NCBI RefSeq assembly: GCF_015351395.1
Contig: NZ_JADKPV010000008.1
Span: 1 to 64,000, forward strand
DNA: 64,000 nucleotides
Source: Savagea serpentis
Lineage (GTDB): Bacteria > Bacillota > Bacilli > Bacillales_A > Planococcaceae
Reading direction: 5' to 3'
The position numbers and the translations under genes were made by a program. Below the pieces are notes generated by a model. The model did no database searches and was not told where the DNA came from. It worked only from the letters and a program-made list of their open reading frames with translations. This document shows positions 61,616 to 64,000 of this stretch, piece after piece. Every line of letters begins with the position of its first letter. The stretch's first letter is position 1.

Positions 61616-62513
61616 GATTTACATTCTCCTTTTGCTGATAAATCACCATTTTTTGATACGGAATTTCAATTCCTTCACGGTCGAATAATTCTTTAATTTC
61701 CGCTCTCATACGACGTGCTAAACCATGCTGCATCATCGGTTGTGTTTCGACCGTTACGCGTAAAACGATTTCAGAAGCTGCTAAATTTTGCACACCGACA
61801 AATTGTGCTGGCGCAACCATTTCTGGATATTCCTCTGCTGTCATACGCTCTAAATAATCCGTGAGCACTCGCTCTGCATCGGCAATATTTGTTTCGTACG
61901 ATATTCCGATATCTAAAATGGCTAAAGAATTGCGGACAGAATAATTTACAACTTCGGAGATAATCCCGTTTGGAATGATATGGACTTCGCCCCCGTAAGC
62001 TGCCACTTTCGTCGTGCGCAGACCAATTTCTTCTACCGTTCCTGTCGCTTGTCCAATCTGAACATAGTCTCCCACAGAAAATTGATCTTCAAACAAAATA
62101 AAGAAGCCGGTGATGACGTCGCGCACTAAGTTTTGCGCTCCGAAACCAACAGCAAGTCCGAGTACTCCAGCCCCTGCAAGTAAACCTTTTACTCCTATAC
62201 CAAACTCGTCTAAAATCGCTAAAATGGCTGCGAAGTATACGACATAAGAAACTGTGTTTTCAAGTAGCAATAGCAATGTGCGCTCTCGTCTTTCAGAACG
62301 TCGAATCGGTCCCTTATATTTAATAGCAAACATGCGCCGAATAATCATTTTTGCCACGCGAACTACGACATAGGATAAGACCGCAATCAACAATACACGA
62401 ATGGAAATTCGCGTCAATCCTTCCCATGTTTCTGCACTAAATAAAATTTGTTCCACTTGCTCGTAATCTTCTTTTAATTCTTCTGTAATTGTAGGTTCTT
62501 CTGTTATAGCCAT
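61608..62513 (-). CDS. Small-conductance mechanosensitive channel (MscS/YkuT family)
   Basis: A 301-residue protein. Three transmembrane segments (about 32-125), the pore helix GLLAGAGVLGLAVGFGAQNLVRDVITGFFILFEDQFSVGDYVQIG, the beta domain GTVEEIGLRTTKVAAYGGEVHIIPNG, and a C-terminal alpha/beta domain. It opens under membrane tension. AAGGAGG precedes the ATG. It lies 10 bases after parB, where yyaC stands in B. subtilis. Confidence 0.94.
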   Translation of the reverse strand: MAITEEPTITEELKEDYEQVEQILFSAETWEGLTRISIRVLLIAVLSYVVVRVAKMIIRRMFAIKYKGPIRRSERRERTLLLLLENTVSYVVYFAAILAILDEFGIGVKGLLAGAGVLGLAVGFGAQNLVRDVITGFFILFEDQFSVGDYVQIGQATGTVEEIGLRTTKVAAYGGEVHIIPNGIISEVVNYSVRNSLAILDIGISYETNIADAERVLTDYLERMTAEEYPEMVAPAQFVGVQNLAASEIVLRVTVETQPMMQHGLARRMRAEIKELFDREGIEIPYQKMVIYQQKENVNHE

Positions 62514-62523
62514 AAGATCCTCC

Positions 62524-63369
62524 TTACTGTTCTCGCTTCATCAATTGTAGTATACGTTCTAAATCATCATCTGTCATAAATTCAATTTCAATTTTGCCTT
62601 TATTTTTCGTCTGTTTTATTTGAACTTTCGTACCAAAATACTGCTCTAACTGTTGCTCTTCACTTTCGATAAACACATTTCGTGGTGTCTCTTTTTTTGT
62701 TTCATGTGAAACATTATCATTCAATTGTTGGACTTGTTGTTCCACTTGACGGACATTCCAAAAATATTGAATTGCTCTTTCAGCAAGTGGCTCTATTTGA
62801 GACTCATCTTTTAAACCGAGTAATGCTCGTCCATGACCGTTCGACAGTTGGCCTTCAATCAACATTTTTTGAACGGATTGTGGGAGCTTCAACAGTCTCA
62901 ACATGTTCGCAATATATGGACGGCTTTTTCCGACTCTTTTTGCTAAATCATTTTGTTTTAATTGTAAAGCTGTGGATAATTTTTCATACGCTTGTGCTTC
63001 TTCAATCGGGTTTAAATTCGTACGTTGCAAGTTTTCAAGTAAAGCATACTCCATCGATTGCTCATCTGTAATTTCTCGAATAATTGTTGGTATCGTTTCT
63101 TTACCTGCTAACTGAGTAGCGCGAAGTCGTCGTTCTCCCGCCACTAACTCGTATTTTTTTCCTTTTTTTCGAACGATGATCGGTTGAATGACACCGGACT
63201 GTTCGATAGATTGAGCTAGTTCTTGCAATTGTTCATCATCGAATTGTTGACGTGGTTGATACGGATTCGCTTCAATCATTTCGACGTGAATCCATTCCAC
63301 CGTTTCGTTTTCTCGGACGAGCTCTTCTCCAAAGATAGCTTCTAATCCTTTTCCTAATCCTTTATCCAC
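62524..63369 (-). CDS. parB: Chromosome-partitioning protein ParB (Spo0J)
   Basis: A 281-residue CTPase clamp. It starts KGLGKGLEAIFGEE; the CTP-binding motifs are EANPYQPRQQF and LVAGERRLRATQLAG; NLQRTNLNPIEEA follows; the HTH is LKQNDLAKRVGKSRPYIANMLRLL; and a C-terminal dimer domain ends it. It loads at parS (1208-1223 here). The start is GTG within a perfect DnaA box (63362-63370). A parS variant lies inside the gene (62698-62713). The ParA partner soj is missing between noc and parB. Confidence 0.95.
   Translation of the reverse strand: MDKGLGKGLEAIFGEELVRENETVEWIHVEMIEANPYQPRQQFDDEQLQELAQSIEQSGVIQPIIVRKKGKKYELVAGERRLRATQLAGKETIPTIIREITDEQSMEYALLENLQRTNLNPIEEAQAYEKLSTALQLKQNDLAKRVGKSRPYIANMLRLLKLPQSVQKMLIEGQLSNGHGRALLGLKDESQIEPLAERAIQYFWNVRQVEQQVQQLNDNVSHETKKETPRNVFIESEEQQLEQYFGTKVQIKQTKNKGKIEIEFMTDDDLERILQLMKREQ
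62698..62713. other. parS-like site inside parB (15 of 16)
   Basis: TGTTTCATGTGAAACA differs from the consensus TGTTTCACGTGAAACA by one central base. B. subtilis also carries a parS inside spo0J. Confidence 0.65.
62971..62979. other. DnaA box in parB
   Basis: TGTGGATAA, a perfect DnaA box, inside parB. Another perfect box overlaps the parB start codon (63362-63370). Confidence 0.5.
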
Positions 63370-63519
63370 AATGAATCCCTTCTTTCGCTAATCATTCGTC
63401 ATATTTCGCATCTTTTAATTTGCAGCTACTGATGCCTCGCACATGTGCAAACTCGCCTTATTTCCTCCACTATTTTATTCAGTGTATCAAATTATGACGT
63501 GTTTCTAAAAGAATGTAAA

Positions 63520-63549
63520 AAAAGAGCGGAATAAAATTTCCACTCTTTT
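63520..63549 (-). terminator. Imperfect terminator after noc
   Basis: AAAAGAG-C-GGA pairs with TCC-A-CTCTTTT around one mismatch. The interval 63370-63558 otherwise holds no gene, only the parB ribosome site and a GCACATGTGC palindrome. Confidence 0.65.
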
Positions 63550-63558
63550 CTTTCACTT

Positions 63559-64000
63559 TTATTTTTTCTTCGGTATTTTTACCGTAACGACATAATGATC
63601 CTCTTCTTCAATCTCTTCCGTTTCAACATTAATGCCGCTCTTTGTAATGAGTTGAACCGATTGTTTAATCGTGTTCAGAGCGATTCTTACATCTTTACTA
63701 ATCACTTTCACACGTGGTTTCTTTTTCTTTGGTTTCTCTTCTTCCATGTGTAATGCTGTTAATACTTTAATATGCTCTTCAAGTTGTTTAACGCTCCACT
63801 CTTCTTCTAACAACTGTGTCAGCAATTGAAGCTGTTGTTCTTCCTCTTTGACACGCAAAAGGGCGCGGGCATGACGCTCAGTGATTTTCTTGTTTAAAAT
63901 AGCTTCTTGAATACTTGCGGGTAATTTCAAGAGGCGAAGTTTGTTCGCAATCGTCGATTGACTCTTTCCTAAACGTTGCGCTAAAGCTTCTTGTGTAAGT
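63559..64000 (-). CDS. noc: Nucleoid occlusion protein Noc (C-terminal part)
   Basis: A partial gene: the window ends inside it and about 147 residues are visible. The [38 protein letters not shown] followed by [12 protein letters not shown] is that of Noc, the ParB paralogue that binds its own sites and stops FtsZ assembly over the chromosome. A basic linker ([11 protein letters not shown]) and a C-terminal dimer domain follow. The codon at 63930 is an internal TTG, not a start. In most Bacillales soj follows; here parB comes next. Confidence 0.93.
   Translation of the reverse strand, partial: LTQEALAQRLGKSQSTIANKLRLLKLPASIQEAILNKKITERHARALLRVKEEEQQLQLLTQLLEEEWSVKQLEEHIKVLTALHMEEEKPKKKKPRVKVISKDVRIALNTIKQSVQLITKSGINVETEEIEEEDHYVVTVKIPKKK

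Noticed and set aside
1-64000. CRISPR arrays, prophage, insertion sequences, tRNA or rRNA genes
   Set aside because: No regularly spaced repeats, transposase, integrase or phage structural genes, and no tRNA or rRNA sequences were recognised on either strand.

Overview
This window is a single chromosomal stretch of a low-GC Gram-positive bacterium. The right-hand third (walJ-walI-walH-walK-walR, dnaC, rplI, gdpP, yybS, rpsR-ssb-rpsF, ychF, parB, noc) is the origin-proximal left arm of the Bacillales chromosome. Replication origin genes should lie just beyond the right edge. Protein resemblances and the LysM-G5-M23 peptidase next to walR point to the Planococcaceae/Caryophanaceae. Genes usually found at these positions are absent: soj between noc and parB, the spore-linked yyaC after parB, htrA between walJ and rlmH, and purA between dnaC and walR. 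This suggests a reduced, possibly non-sporulating lineage. No rRNA, tRNA, insertion sequence, prophage or CRISPR array was seen.

Left part (1-16.3 kb): a quinone/electrophile-stress pair (mhqO-like, wrbA-like) behind MhqR-like operators and containing a perfect parS site; a TPP-riboswitch operon thiM-thiD-thiE-thiW for thiamine precursor salvage; two S-box riboswitches driving metQ2 and then metQ1-metN-metI plus an FMN-dependent 2-hydroxyacid oxidase; two D-Ala-D-Ala carboxypeptidases; the membrane-fluidity set des-desK-desR; and an L-lactate permease.

Middle part (16.4-45.4 kb): scattered metabolic and stress genes. These include an Xaa-Pro peptidase, sigma-54 behind a cre site, a bacilliredoxin, a PAP2 phosphatase, an acetamidase, MscL, a TSUP permease, an acyl-CoA thioesterase, an RluF-type pseudouridine synthase, a LytTR regulator upstream of an acetyl-CoA hydrolase/CoA-transferase, two MFS transporters, a PAS-GGDEF-EAL protein, a Tet(M)-like GTPase, a pyridoxine-kinase-like protein, acetoacetyl-CoA synthetase, a CatE-like dioxygenase, a LysR regulator divergent from a CofE-like ligase, a YlmD-type protein, SelO and malate:quinone oxidoreductase. 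Two 30-codon membrane-peptide genes lie between annotated-size genes.

Right part (45.4-64 kb): rlmH, an intergenic DnaA-box cluster, the WalRK operon, a cell-wall peptidase with a WalR box in front of it, the replicative helicase and ribosomal protein operons, and the chromosome segregation genes. Acetate/acetoacetate, lactate and malate enzymes suggest respiratory growth on organic acids and amino acids. Start codons were chosen from Shine-Dalgarno spacing, so several are downstream of the longest possible reading frame.
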